From Tannerella sp. (GTDB lineage Bacteria > Bacteroidota > Bacteroidia > Bacteroidales > Tannerellaceae): 41,558 nt of DNA. Below are positions 6,279 to 15,320 of this stretch, in pieces. Where the stretch lies: assembly GCA_031265585.1 (NCBI GenBank), contig JAISCL010000227.1:1-41558 (forward strand). Direction: 5' to 3'. A program made the position numbers and the translations under genes. The notes below the pieces were generated by a model. That model made no database searches. It worked only from the letters and a program-made list of their open reading frames with translations, and was not told the DNA's origin. The stretch's first letter is position 1; the number at the start of each line of letters is the position of its first letter.

Positions 6279-9002
6279 TTATCCTTCTTCGATAGCCGCC
6301 TGCGCTGCTGCAAGGCGTGCGATGGGCACACGGTAAGGCGAACAGCTTACGTAATTAAGCCCTACCCGGTGGCAGAATTTTACGGACGAGGGTTCGCCGC
6401 CATGCTCGCCACAGATGCCGCATTTGAGGTCGGGACGGACAGAACGCCCTTTTTCCGTCGCCATACGCACTAACTGTCCGACTCCATTCCGGTCAAGCAC
6501 CTGGAACGGATCATTCGGTAATATTTTCATATCCAGGTAAGCGGGAAGGAAGGAGGCGATGTCGTCCCGGCTGTAACCGAACGTCATTTGCGTCAGGTCG
6601 TTTGTGCCGAACGAGAAAAATTCCGCCTTGCTGGCAATGCGGTCTGCCGTAAGCGCCGCACGCGGTATTTCGATCATCGTGCCTACTTTGAAATCCACCC
6701 GGTCGCCACGTTCTTCAAACAGTGTTGCGGCTGTTTCGCGGATCACCTTTTCCTGGGCGACAAATTCATGCAGGATGCCTGTCAGCGGCACCATGATCTC
6801 CGGATGCGTTTCCACGCCTTCCGCTTTCAGGTCGAGGGCGGCGCCAAGGATTGCGCGCGTCTGCATCTCCGTAATCTCCGGGTATGTATTCCCCAGGCGG
6901 CATCCGCGATGACCGAGCATCGGATTCGCTTCATGAAGCGATTCCACCCTTTCCCGGATGTAATCGTATGTTACCCCCATTATTTCAGCCAGTTCACGCT
7001 GTTCCTTTTCATAATGGGGGACAAACTCGTGAAGAGGCGGGTCAAGGAGGCGGACAGTGACCGGACAGCCGGCCATTGCTTTGAATATTCCTTTGAAATC
7101 GTCCTGCTGATAGGGCAGTATTTTTTCCAGCGCACGGCGTCTTTCTTCTACCGTCTCAGCCAGGATCATCTCACGCATGGCACGGATCTTTTCTCCTTCA
7201 AAAAACATGTGTTCCGTACGGCAAAGTCCGATACCCACAGCGCCAAACTCCCGGGCGATCCCGGCATCATACGGCGTATCCACATTCGTACGGACCACCA
7301 GTTTCGTGTATTTGTCACAAAGACTCATCAGTTCCGAGAAATCCGCATCAAGCTCGGCTTCTTTCGTCGCCACGGCTCCCGGATAAACATCCCCGGTAGA
7401 TCCGTTGAGCGAGATAAAATCACCCTCTTTCAGGATGATGTTGCCGATTCTGAGGCGTTTCGCCGCGTAGTCAATGACCAGTTCGCCCGCTCCGGAGACA
7501 CAGCATTTACCCATGCCGCGCGCTACAACAGCCGCATGGGAGGTCATGCCGCCACGTGCGGTCAGGATTCCTTCCGCAGCAGCCATACCGGCCAGGTCTT
7601 CCGGCGACGTTTCCACGCGCACCATGATCACCCGTTCGCCCTTATCGGCCCAGATGGAGGCGTCATCCGCATTGAAGACAATCTTGCCACATGCGGCGCC
7701 CGGCGAGGCAGCCAGCCCTTTTGTCAGTACTTTCGTCTCCCTGAGAGCGGCCTTGTCAAATACCGGATGGAGGAGTTCGTCCAGCTTATTCGGTTCCACA
7801 CGCATAATGGCCGTTTTTTCATCAATCACGCCCTGATGCAGGAGGTCCATGGCAATTTTGACCATGGCCGCACCGGTACGCTTGCCGTTCCGTGTCTGAA
7901 GGAACCAGAGTTTGCCTTCCTGTACGGTGAACTCCATATCCTGCATATCCTTATAATGATTTTCCAGCTTCTGCTGCAAGGCGTCCAGTTGTTCGTAAAT
8001 CACCGGCATCGCTTCTTCCATCGAAGGGTATTTGGTACGGCGTTCTTCTTCCGGAATACCGGCCAGCTTCGCCCATCTTTCGGATCCGGTTTTCGTGATT
8101 TGCTGCGGCGTACGGATACCGGCTACCACATCTTCACCCTGCGCATTGATAAGGTACTCGCCGACAAACTGGTCTTCCCCCGTCGCTGCGTCACGGCTGA
8201 AGGCCACACCCGTCGCGGAAGTATCGCCCATATTGCCGAATACCATAGCCTGTACATTGACCGCCGTACCCCATTCTGCCGGTATGCCTTCCATCTTGCG
8301 GTAAAGGATCGCGCGATCGTTCATCCAGCTGTCGAATACGGCGCAAACGGCTCCCCACAGCTGCACGTAGGCATCTTCGGGGAAATCCTTACCGGTCCGG
8401 TTTTTCACCGCTTCCTTAAACCGTGCAACCAGTTCTTTCAGGTCTTCGACGGTAAGCTCCGTATCCAGCCTGACCCCTTTCGTTTCTTTTACATGGTCTA
8501 TAATCACTTCAAACGGATCTTCCTCATTTCTTTCAAACGGTTTCATCCCCAGGACAACATCCCCGTACATCTGTACAAAACGGCGATATGAATCCCAGAC
8601 AAAACGCGGATTGCCGGTTTTCTTCACCAGACCTTCCACGACCCTGTCATTCAGCCCGAGATTCAGGATCGTATCCATCATACCCGGCATCGAAGCGCGC
8701 GCTCCGGAGCGAACGGAAACAAGCAGCGGGTTATGGATGTCACCAAACTTTGAATTCATCAGTTTCTCCACATTTGCCAGCGCATTCTCCACTTCGTCCT
8801 TCAATAAAGCGACAACGGCCTCTTTTCCTTTTTCAAAGTACTCATTACACACTTCTGTAGTAATCGTAAAACCCGGGGGTACAGGCACCCCAATCAGATT
8901 CATTTCAGCAAGATTTGCCCCTTTTCCTCCAAGCAGATTTCTCATATCCGCCTTACCTTCGGCTTCACCGTTCCCGAAAGTATAAACTCTTTTCTTTTCC
9001 AT
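6279..9002 (-). CDS. ppdK: Pyruvate, phosphate dikinase
   Basis: A 907-residue, full-length enzyme that interconverts pyruvate + ATP + Pi with phosphoenolpyruvate + AMP + PPi in the cytoplasm. The N-terminal nucleotide-binding domain begins MRNLLGGKGANLAEM and includes SVRSGARASMPGMMDTILNL. The phosphohistidine swivelling domain has GGMTSHAAVVARGMGKC with the catalytic His at 489. The C-terminal PEP/pyruvate barrel has GTNDLTQMTFGYSRDD and CGICGEHGGEP, which carries the general-acid Cys. In anaerobic Bacteroidales it links PEP and pyruvate with pyrophosphate economy. It appears to be a single-gene transcript with its own -7 box at 9052-9059, divergent from the egsA operon. Confidence 0.97.
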   Translation of the reverse strand: MEKKRVYTFGNGEAEGKADMRNLLGGKGANLAEMNLIGVPVPPGFTITTEVCNEYFEKGKEAVVALLKDEVENALANVEKLMNSKFGDIHNPLLVSVRSGARASMPGMMDTILNLGLNDRVVEGLVKKTGNPRFVWDSYRRFVQMYGDVVLGMKPFERNEEDPFEVIIDHVKETKGVRLDTELTVEDLKELVARFKEAVKNRTGKDFPEDAYVQLWGAVCAVFDSWMNDRAILYRKMEGIPAEWGTAVNVQAMVFGNMGDTSATGVAFSRDAATGEDQFVGEYLINAQGEDVVAGIRTPQQITKTGSERWAKLAGIPEEERRTKYPSMEEAMPVIYEQLDALQQKLENHYKDMQDMEFTVQEGKLWFLQTRNGKRTGAAMVKIAMDLLHQGVIDEKTAIMRVEPNKLDELLHPVFDKAALRETKVLTKGLAASPGAACGKIVFNADDASIWADKGERVIMVRVETSPEDLAGMAAAEGILTARGGMTSHAAVVARGMGKCCVSGAGELVIDYAAKRLRIGNIILKEGDFISLNGSTGDVYPGAVATKEAELDADFSELMSLCDKYTKLVVRTNVDTPYDAGIAREFGAVGIGLCRTEHMFFEGEKIRAMREMILAETVEERRRALEKILPYQQDDFKGIFKAMAGCPVTVRLLDPPLHEFVPHYEKEQRELAEIMGVTYDYIRERVESLHEANPMLGHRGCRLGNTYPEITEMQTRAILGAALDLKAEGVETHPEIMVPLTGILHEFVAQEKVIRETAATLFEERGDRVDFKVGTMIEIPRAALTADRIASKAEFFSFGTNDLTQMTFGYSRDDIASFLPAYLDMKILPNDPFQVLDRNGVGQLVRMATEKGRSVRPDLKCGICGEHGGEPSSVKFCHRVGLNYVSCSPYRVPIARLAAAQAAIEEG

Positions 9003-9051
9003 TTGATTGTGTTTTTTATATATTTGCTAATGTTTTGCAAAGTAAAGGTTG

Positions 9052-9059
9052 CAAATATA
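9052..9059 (-). promoter_or_regulatory. Putative -7 box of ppdK
   Basis: The minus strand reads TATATTTG, an exact TAnnTTTG, about 50 bp before the ATG at 9002. No TTTG is found 19-20 bp upstream. Confidence 0.5.
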
Positions 9060-9101
9060 CGATTTTTTCATGAAACCGCATCCGATTACGGCATAAATGA
9101 T

Positions 9102-9109
9102 TAAATTTG
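9102..9109 (+). promoter_or_regulatory. Putative -7 box of the egsA-rlmD-mltF operon
   Basis: The plus strand reads TAAATTTG, an exact TAnnTTTG, 25 bp before the ATG at 9135. No clear -33 TTTG is present. The ppdK and egsA promoters would lie back to back within about 60 bp. Confidence 0.45.
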
Positions 9110-9134
9110 GCCTCCAAATCATAAATTCATATAC

Positions 9135-10499
9135 ATGGACAAAGTAGCATTAGCCCTGAAAAGCGCATCACAAACAAAAGAACTGTTAGCAGGCAAGGGC
9201 GTCATTACCGAAACAGCTTCGGTTTTCAACAGGATGTATCCCGGACAAAAAGCCATTATCATCGCCGACAAAACAACGTTTGAAGTGGCCGGGAATACGG
9301 TTCGTCGCCTGCTGGAAAAAAGCGGAATAAAGCAGGAAGATTGTTACACCTTTGATGAACGCGACATGCATGCCGAGTGGAAATACATTGAACGCCTTGA
9401 TGAAAGGTTATCCGGAACAGACGCCATTCCCGTCGCCGTCGGTTCGGGAACGGTGAATGACCTGGTAAAGCTGTCCGCAACACATGCGCAAAGACCTTAT
9501 ATGACCGTTGCCACAGCCGCCTCCATGGACGGTTATACATCCTACGGCGCTTCCATCACAAAAGACGGCGCTAAACAGACCTTTTCCTGCAAGGCGCCGG
9601 AAGCGGTCATTGCCGATCTGGACGTGATTGCGACAGCTCCCGCGGAAATGACAGCCGGGGGCTATGCAGACCTGTTTGCCAAAATACCTGCGGGAGCCGA
9701 CTGGATTCTTGCGGATGCATTGAATATAGAACCCATTGACGAACCGGCATTCTCAATCGTACAGGACGGACTGCATGACGCACTGGGTGATCCGGCAGGA
9801 TTGCGCAAAGGCGACCTCCATGCACTGAAACAGTTAACGGAAGGCCTGATGCTGGGTGGTTTCGCCATGCAGGCATACCCCCGGTCAAGCCGTCCGGCAA
9901 GCGGTGCGGAACATCAGTTCAGTCACCTGTGGGATATGGAAAACTTTGTGATGAAAAACGGCATGGCCCCCTCCCACGGATTTAAAGTGAGTATCGGTAC
10001 GCTTGTATCCATCGCTTTTTACGAACTGCTCTTAAACAGCGACATCAAAAACCTGGACATTGAGCGGTGCGTAAGAGCCTGGCCCGTCCTTGCAGATGCC
10101 GAATCGAAAGCGATCGAATTATTCAAAGACACCGGCTTTCCCGCCATCGGACTAACCGAAACAAGGGCAAAATACATTACACACCAGGAATTAAGGCAAC
10201 AGCTTACCGGCTTCCGGGATACCTGGGAAACAACCCAAAAGCGCTTGCAAAACCAGCTAATACCGGTGAATGAAGCCGTCGAACGGCTAAAAACCGTCGG
10301 AGCGCCTGTCACACCGGAACAAATCGGCATCTCGCGCCAAAAGCTGCGGGACAGTATCATACCCGCCCAGCACCTGCGCCGGCGCTTCACCATATTAGAC
10401 ATCGCCGTCCGTACAGACCTGATTGACGAATGGATGAATACCCTTTTCGGAAAAGGCGGATTATGGGATATTCGGGAAGAAAGGATCATATTACAGTGA
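9135..10499 (+). CDS. egsA: sn-glycerol-1-phosphate dehydrogenase (EgsA/AraM family)
   Basis: A 454-residue member of the iron-containing alcohol dehydrogenase-like superfamily that reduces dihydroxyacetone phosphate to sn-glycerol-1-phosphate. The dinucleotide-binding GSGTVNDL is at residues 103-110. The likely metal ligands are D179 (GGYADL), H260 (SGAEHQFSH) and H281 (MAPSHGF), spaced as in the G1PDH/AraM family. The family makes the enantiomeric backbone used in archaeal lipids and, in some bacteria, heptaprenylglyceryl phosphate or related products. No prenyl transferase partner is in the window. First gene of a three-gene operon (22 bp to rlmD). Glycerol dehydrogenase is the main alternative but fits less well. 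Confidence 0.85.
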   Translation: MDKVALALKSASQTKELLAGKGVITETASVFNRMYPGQKAIIIADKTTFEVAGNTVRRLLEKSGIKQEDCYTFDERDMHAEWKYIERLDERLSGTDAIPVAVGSGTVNDLVKLSATHAQRPYMTVATAASMDGYTSYGASITKDGAKQTFSCKAPEAVIADLDVIATAPAEMTAGGYADLFAKIPAGADWILADALNIEPIDEPAFSIVQDGLHDALGDPAGLRKGDLHALKQLTEGLMLGGFAMQAYPRSSRPASGAEHQFSHLWDMENFVMKNGMAPSHGFKVSIGTLVSIAFYELLLNSDIKNLDIERCVRAWPVLADAESKAIELFKDTGFPAIGLTETRAKYITHQELRQQLTGFRDTWETTQKRLQNQLIPVNEAVERLKTVGAPVTPEQIGISRQKLRDSIIPAQHLRRRFTILDIAVRTDLIDEWMNTLFGKGGLWDIREERIILQ

Positions 10500-10521
10500 A
10501 AAGACGTACATTTGCCCCATT

Positions 10522-11937
10522 ATGAAACATAAAAAGAAGCCGTTACCGGTACTGCAGGAGATAGAAATAACGGATGTGGCCGCCGAAGGGAAGGCGCTGG
10601 CTAAAGTCAATGATCTGGTTGTCTTTGTTCCCTGGGTAGCTCCCGGGGACATTGTCGACGTTCAGCTGACACGCAAAAAAAACAGTTATGCGGAAGGTCG
10701 CGCCGTCAAATTCCATAAATATGCCGAGGAACGTGCGGAACCGTTCTGCGAACATTTTTCCATTTGCGGAGGATGTAAATGGCAACACCTCCCCTACGAA
10801 GCGCAACTCCGGTACAAGCAGCAGCAGGTAACCGACCACCTGACACGGATCGGGAAAGTCGACATGGAGGAGATTCTCCCGATAGCAGGTTCCGAACAGA
10901 CTGTTTTTTACCGGAACAAACTGGAATTTACCTTCTCCAACAAACGCTGGCTTACCGCCGGAGACCCGGATACGAAAACGGAAAATACCCCGCTTGACGG
11001 GGCCGGATTCCATATCCCGGGCAAATTCGACAAGGTGCTGGATATAAAAAAATGCTGGCTGCAGGAGGATATTTCAAACCGCATACGCCTGTTTATAAAA
11101 AACTTCTGTATGGCCCGTCAATATCCCTTTTTCGACCTGCGTGCACAGACGGGATTTATCCGGACGCTGGTCATCCGGACTTCTTCCACCGGCGAAGTGA
11201 TGGTGATCGCCGTCTTTTTTGAAGAGGACAGGACGAAACGCGAACAGCTGCTCAACGCCGTGAAAGATCATTTCCCGGAAATCACTTCGCTGATGTATGT
11301 GATTAACGGGAAATGTAATGATACGATCAGCGACCTTGAAGTTCATACGTTTCACGGAAAAGATCACTTGATTGAAAAAATGGAAGACCTGCAGTTCAAA
11401 GTAGGCCCGAAATCATTTTACCAGACCAACAGCCGGCAGGCATACCTGCTCTACTCCATCACCCGTGAATTTGCCGGACTGACCGGGAAAGAGACCGTAT
11501 ACGATCTGTATACCGGGACAGGCGTCATTGCCAATTTTATCGCAGGGAAAGCCGGAAAGGTCGTCGGTATCGAATCCGTTCCGGAAGCCATCGAAGATGC
11601 GAAAATCAACGCGAAGCTCAACCGGCTGGACAACACCTCCTTTTTTGCAGGCGACATGAAGGATCTCCTGACACCCGGATTCATTGAGGCGCATGGAAAG
11701 CCGGACGTGATCATAACCGACCCCCCACGCGCCGGCATGCACGACGATGTGACGGACACAATCCTTGCATCCGCACCGGAACGCATCGTTTATGTCAGCT
11801 GCAATCCCGCCACGCAGGCCAGGGATCTGAACCGTCTAAGCGTAAAATACCGCGTAGCCAGGGTGCAGCCGGTGGATATGTTCCCGCATACGCACCATGT
11901 CGAAAATGTCGTTTTGCTGGTATTAAAACATGCATGA
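10522..11937 (+). CDS. rlmD: 23S rRNA (uracil-5-)-methyltransferase, RlmD/RumA family
   Basis: A 471-residue SAM-dependent enzyme that methylates C5 of a uridine in 23S rRNA. An N-terminal TRAM domain (about residues 8-65) precedes a [4Fe-4S] site with C76, C82, C85 (CEHFSICGGC) and C178 (IKKCW). The Rossmann methyltransferase domain has DLYTGTGVIANF and DPPRAGMHD. The catalytic nucleophile is C427 in VYVSCNPATQARDL, and the general base is probably E461 (HHVENVVLL). The exact target position is inferred; Bacteroidota often carry several RumA-like paralogues, so RlmCD-type or TrmA-like specificity is possible. Its stop overlaps the start of the transglycosylase gene by 8 bp. Confidence 0.88.
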   Translation: MKHKKKPLPVLQEIEITDVAAEGKALAKVNDLVVFVPWVAPGDIVDVQLTRKKNSYAEGRAVKFHKYAEERAEPFCEHFSICGGCKWQHLPYEAQLRYKQQQVTDHLTRIGKVDMEEILPIAGSEQTVFYRNKLEFTFSNKRWLTAGDPDTKTENTPLDGAGFHIPGKFDKVLDIKKCWLQEDISNRIRLFIKNFCMARQYPFFDLRAQTGFIRTLVIRTSSTGEVMVIAVFFEEDRTKREQLLNAVKDHFPEITSLMYVINGKCNDTISDLEVHTFHGKDHLIEKMEDLQFKVGPKSFYQTNSRQAYLLYSITREFAGLTGKETVYDLYTGTGVIANFIAGKAGKVVGIESVPEAIEDAKINAKLNRLDNTSFFAGDMKDLLTPGFIEAHGKPDVIITDPPRAGMHDDVTDTILASAPERIVYVSCNPATQARDLNRLSVKYRVARVQPVDMFPHTHHVENVVLLVLKHA

Positions 11938-13324
11938 GACCGGAGTAAAAAGAACCGTCGTATATGTGTTACTGATAACACTTTCCGCCTGCAATCTTTC
12001 CGGGAAGAAGGATCCGGAACGGATGGCCGTTGACCTTCCGCAACTAAGAGAAAAAAAGGAGATTACCGTCGTAACCCTGAACGCCTCCACGTCCTACTTC
12101 ATCTACAAGATGCAGCAGATGGGCTATGAATATGACCTGATAGAAGACTTTGCCGGTTCGCAGGAGCTGGCACTGAATATAAAAGTGGCCGAAAACATCA
12201 CCCGCCTGGAAGAAATGCTCCGGTCCGGCGAAGCGGATCTTGTCGCCTATCCGGTACAAATGGATCATACGATGAAAAATAAATACCTGTTCTGCGGCGT
12301 GGAGCAGCAAAATCATTTGGTAATCGTACAGCGGGCGAATAAAGGAGATACGGTCTTAAGCGATGTCACGCAACTGATCGGAAAGGAGGTATGGGTGAAA
12401 AAGGAATCGCGGTACCATGAACGGCTGAAAAGTCTCAATGAAGAGCTTGGCGGAGGTATTATCATCCGGAATATCGAACGGGATACGGTTACGACCGAAG
12501 ACCTCATTGAAATGGTTTCACTCGGAGAAATACGGTATACGGTCAGTGAAAATAACCTGGCCCGGCTGAACCGGACTTATTACCGGAACATACATATCGG
12601 GATGCCGGTCAGTTTTCCTCAACGGGCTTCCTGGATTGTACGCAAAGATTCTCCCGAACTGGCGCAGGCCGTCAACGAATGGGCGGAAAAGGTTTCAAAA
12701 AGCCCGACACTGAAGGCGGCCGTCAAGCGCTATTTTGAACAGTCCAAAGACGAAGACCTCCCGGCAGAAGGACTGATCATTAAAAAAGGGGATATTTCAC
12801 CTTACGACGACCTGTTCAAAAAATATGCGGAAGACCTGGGATGGGAATGGCAGTTGCTTGCCTCCATCGCCTGTCAGGAATCCCGGTTCCATAACCACCT
12901 GGAATCATGGGCGGGAGCCAGAGGATTAATGGGAGTCATGCCCCGGACTGCGCGCAGCATGGGATTCATACCCGACAGCCTCGACAATCCCGAAACGGCA
13001 ATCAGGGCGGGAGTGAAATGCCTGATCTCTTTCAGGGACTATTTTTCAAACATAAAGGATCCGGAAGAAAAAATCAAATTCACGCTGGCCGCCTATAATG
13101 CGGGCAACGGACATATCACCGATGCACGGAGACTGGCATCGAAACATGGTGGAAATCCTGATATCTGGGAGGGTAATGTCGCCGAATACATCCGGCTTAA
13201 ATGCGAACCCGAATACTATAACGATCCGGTCTGTAAACACGGATACCTGCGCGGCGCAGAAACATTCGGGTACGTAAGCGAGGTTCTTTCAAGATACAGG
13301 TTCTATAAATCAAGGTCCGGTTAA
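11930..13324 (+). CDS. MltF-like membrane-bound lytic murein transglycosylase (lipoprotein)
   Basis: A 464-residue lipoprotein: the lipobox LSAC puts the acylated Cys at 21. Residues about 40-270 form a periplasmic amino-acid-binding-type domain (SBP_bac_3), as in MltF. Residues about 295-450 form the SLT goose-type lysozyme domain: IACQESRF with catalytic E317, then GARGLMGVMPRTA and AAYNAGNGH. It would cleave the MurNAc-GlcNAc bond of peptidoglycan to give 1,6-anhydro ends, from a membrane-anchored position. The start overlaps rlmD by 8 bp, indicating coupled translation. At the 3' end the stop overlaps that of the convergent small gene by 3 bases. Confidence 0.92.
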   Translation: MHETGVKRTVVYVLLITLSACNLSGKKDPERMAVDLPQLREKKEITVVTLNASTSYFIYKMQQMGYEYDLIEDFAGSQELALNIKVAENITRLEEMLRSGEADLVAYPVQMDHTMKNKYLFCGVEQQNHLVIVQRANKGDTVLSDVTQLIGKEVWVKKESRYHERLKSLNEELGGGIIIRNIERDTVTTEDLIEMVSLGEIRYTVSENNLARLNRTYYRNIHIGMPVSFPQRASWIVRKDSPELAQAVNEWAEKVSKSPTLKAAVKRYFEQSKDEDLPAEGLIIKKGDISPYDDLFKKYAEDLGWEWQLLASIACQESRFHNHLESWAGARGLMGVMPRTARSMGFIPDSLDNPETAIRAGVKCLISFRDYFSNIKDPEEKIKFTLAAYNAGNGHITDARRLASKHGGNPDIWEGNVAEYIRLKCEPEYYNDPVCKHGYLRGAETFGYVSEVLSRYRFYKSRSG

Positions 13325-13548
13325 TAGCTGAACGGAACCTCCTTCTCTTCATCCGTACTCATTTTACTGTTAAAGACAGAATAGGTATACGTGTAAGAAC
13401 CTGACGTATCTCTTGCCATATAGCTGTTGGGGGAAGTATTTTCATAGACAGAATTCAGCCCGTTGACAACCGAAAGCTTCGGTTCATTGTCGAAAAACAG
13501 TGAATAGCACAAAACAATCGCAAAAAAAGTAAATAATAACGGTTTCAT
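13321..13548 (-). CDS. Small exported or membrane-anchored protein of unknown function
   Basis: A 75-residue product with one N-terminal hydrophobic stretch (PLLFTFFAIVLCYSLFF). A polar, Ser/Tyr/Thr-rich region follows (SGSYTYTYSVFNS). No family was recognised. The evidence for a real gene is the start with a sensible exported architecture, the tail-to-tail arrangement with the transglycosylase gene (shared bases 13322-13323), and a 3' end that falls exactly where the neighbour ends. Only a weak -7-like TAAGTTTA lies upstream. It could be a small lipid- or envelope-associated protein, or an ORF that is not expressed. Confidence 0.5.
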   Translation of the reverse strand: MKPLLFTFFAIVLCYSLFFDNEPKLSVVNGLNSVYENTSPNSYMARDTSGSYTYTYSVFNSKMSTDEEKEVPFSY

Positions 13549-14006
13549 TTCTACAATAAAATTTGTTTAAACTTACTAAGACTCATTCGGAACAGCATCT
13601 TCAAGTATTCACAATGGCTGTTTCATAATCTGTCGTTTGTGTTCATAGATACAACTTTATCACAAAACGTTGCATGATATGGAAATATTGTGCAAAATAT
13701 AGATTTTTTATTACCACGGGATAAAAAGTAGCGGGTGGTAAGCCGGCGGACTGCCGGGTGTACGGGAAGAAACATTAGTCCCTTATTTGCAAAGGGTGCT
13801 TTTGCAGTGTTGCAAAGGGTGCTTTTGCAGCGTTGCAAAAGGTGCTTTTGCAGCGTTGCAAAAGCACCCTTTGCAAATCATGCATTTTCATTCGATCGTA
13901 ATCGAATGCCCCAGCGTTATCGAACGGGAATTGTTTATTCGTTTTTATCAGAATCGACGCCCCCTGTGTCAGAATCCGGTTATTTTAGCCCTTGCGAAGT
14001 AGATCC
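13549..14006. other. 458-bp intergenic region between the small gene and nqrF
   Basis: No coding gene is credible here. The region holds the 23-bp hairpin array (13787-13878) and an 8-bp-stem hairpin at 13889-13908 (CATTCGAT and ATCGAATG around a 4-nt loop). Both lie downstream of the nqr operon and could end or stabilise its mRNA; no T-run is seen after either on the minus strand. The left 180 bp hold the expected upstream region of the small minus-strand gene. Confidence 0.6.
13787..13878. repeat. 23-bp tandem array ending in an inverted copy (array 2)
   Basis: Three direct units of 23 bp start at 13787, 13810 and 13833 (TTGCAAAGGGTGCTTTTGCA plus GTG or GCG). A fourth, at 13856, is nearly the reverse complement. 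Each unit is self-complementary (TGCAAA and TTTTGCA), and units 3 and 4 together form a hairpin, 13835-13851 with 13858-13874, 17 bp with one mismatch and a 6-nt loop. It lies 129 bp beyond the nqrF stop. Confidence 0.9.
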
Positions 14007-15293
14007 TTACGCTCCGAAATCGTCAAAGTGAAGCATTTCGCGCGGAACGCCCAAGCTGTCAAGCATACCTTCCACGGCTTTTGACATCGGCCCGGGACCG
14101 CACATGTAATATTCGATTTCTTCCGGTTCTTCGTGATCTTTCAGATAAGTTTCATAGATAACCTGATGTACGAAGCCGGGGGTATATTTCACGCCGGCGG
14201 CATCTGCAGCCGGATCCGGACGGTCAAGCGCCAAATGGAAGGTGAAATTCGGAAAATCCTTTTCGATCCCCAGAAAATCATCCAGGTAGAACACTTCGTT
14301 CAGCGCGCGTGCACCGTAGAAATAAGACATTTTCCGGTCGGTCGTATGAAGTGTCTTTGTCAGGTGCATGATCTGCGCACGCAAGGGAGCCATGCCGGCG
14401 CCGCCGCCGATCCACATCATTTCGCGTTTCGAGTCGAAAACCGGGAAGAAGTCCCCGTAAGGGCCACTCATCTTCACTTTATCCCCGGGCTTCAATGTAA
14501 AGATATAGGAAGACGCAATGCCCGGCATCACATCCATGAAGCCCACCTGCGGTTTCGGTTTGAACGGAGGTGTTGCGATACGTACCGTCAGCATGATCCG
14601 GTCGCCTTCCGCCGGATAGTTTGCCATCGAATAGGCACGGACGGTTTCTTCGCTGTTACGGCATTTCAGCGTAAACAGACCGAACTGTTCCCATGCCGGC
14701 AGATAATCCGGCCCGATGGATTCCTTATCAATATCCTTCGCATAATCCATCGTAAACGCGGGAATAGTGATCTGTGAATAGGAACCCGGCACAAAATCCA
14801 TGTGCTCGCCTTCCGGCAGCGCGACGATAAATTCCTTGATAAAGGTAGACACATTCCTGTTGGAAATGACCGTACACTCCCACTCTTTCACGCCAAACAC
14901 TTCATCCGGCACTTTGATCGCCATATCTGCCTTCACTTTTACCTGGCATCCCAAACGCCAGTTTGCCTGAATCTGTTTCCGTGAGAAGAAGCCGGTTTCC
15001 GTCGGAAGGATATTGCCTCCGCCTTCCGGTATCCGGCACCGGCACTGACCGCAGCTTCCACTGCCGCCACAGGCGGAAGACAGGAAGATCCCCTGGCTCT
15101 GAAGCGTACTTAACACAGTACCTCCCATGGGTGTTTCAAACTCTTTTTCACCGTTCACTGTCACTTTCACATTTCCGGATGGAAGTAACTTTGCTTTTGC
15201 AAGCAACAGGGCGCCGACCAGAATCAGCGTGATCAGCAGAAAGATCACCGCTCCGGCCATAATTGTAAGTCCGCCCGACATTAATAGTATCAT
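14007..15293 (-). CDS. nqrF: Na+-translocating NADH:quinone reductase subunit F
   Basis: A 428-residue subunit that takes electrons from NADH. An N-terminal membrane helix (about 8-34) anchors a plant-type [2Fe-2S] domain with C75, C81, C84 and C116 (SACGGSGSCGQC; RLGCQV). A ferredoxin-reductase-like FAD domain follows (RAYSMANYP and GPYGDFFP), then the NADH domain (MWIGGGAGMAPLRAQI and YYMCGPGPMSKAV). The length and order match canonical NqrF. It is the last gene of nqrABCDEF, 27 bp after nqrE. Confidence 0.97.
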   Translation of the reverse strand: MILLMSGGLTIMAGAVIFLLITLILVGALLLAKAKLLPSGNVKVTVNGEKEFETPMGGTVLSTLQSQGIFLSSACGGSGSCGQCRCRIPEGGGNILPTETGFFSRKQIQANWRLGCQVKVKADMAIKVPDEVFGVKEWECTVISNRNVSTFIKEFIVALPEGEHMDFVPGSYSQITIPAFTMDYAKDIDKESIGPDYLPAWEQFGLFTLKCRNSEETVRAYSMANYPAEGDRIMLTVRIATPPFKPKPQVGFMDVMPGIASSYIFTLKPGDKVKMSGPYGDFFPVFDSKREMMWIGGGAGMAPLRAQIMHLTKTLHTTDRKMSYFYGARALNEVFYLDDFLGIEKDFPNFTFHLALDRPDPAADAAGVKYTPGFVHQVIYETYLKDHEEPEEIEYYMCGPGPMSKAVEGMLDSLGVPREMLHFDDFGA

Positions 15294-15320
15294 TTTATAG
15301 ATCCGTTTTTACGTTAATAA

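Noticed and set aside
6588-8591. 667-residue open frame on the plus strand opposite ppdK
   Set aside because: It lies wholly within the ppdK gene on the other strand, and its translation (His/Phe/Arg-rich) has no domain or signal. It is a product of ppdK codon composition.
9003-9134. Riboswitch upstream of ppdK or egsA
   Set aside because: Both leaders are only about 20-50 nt from the -7 box, too short for a known riboswitch.
13787-13878. CRISPR-like array
   Set aside because: Units are directly adjacent without spacers and one copy is inverted.
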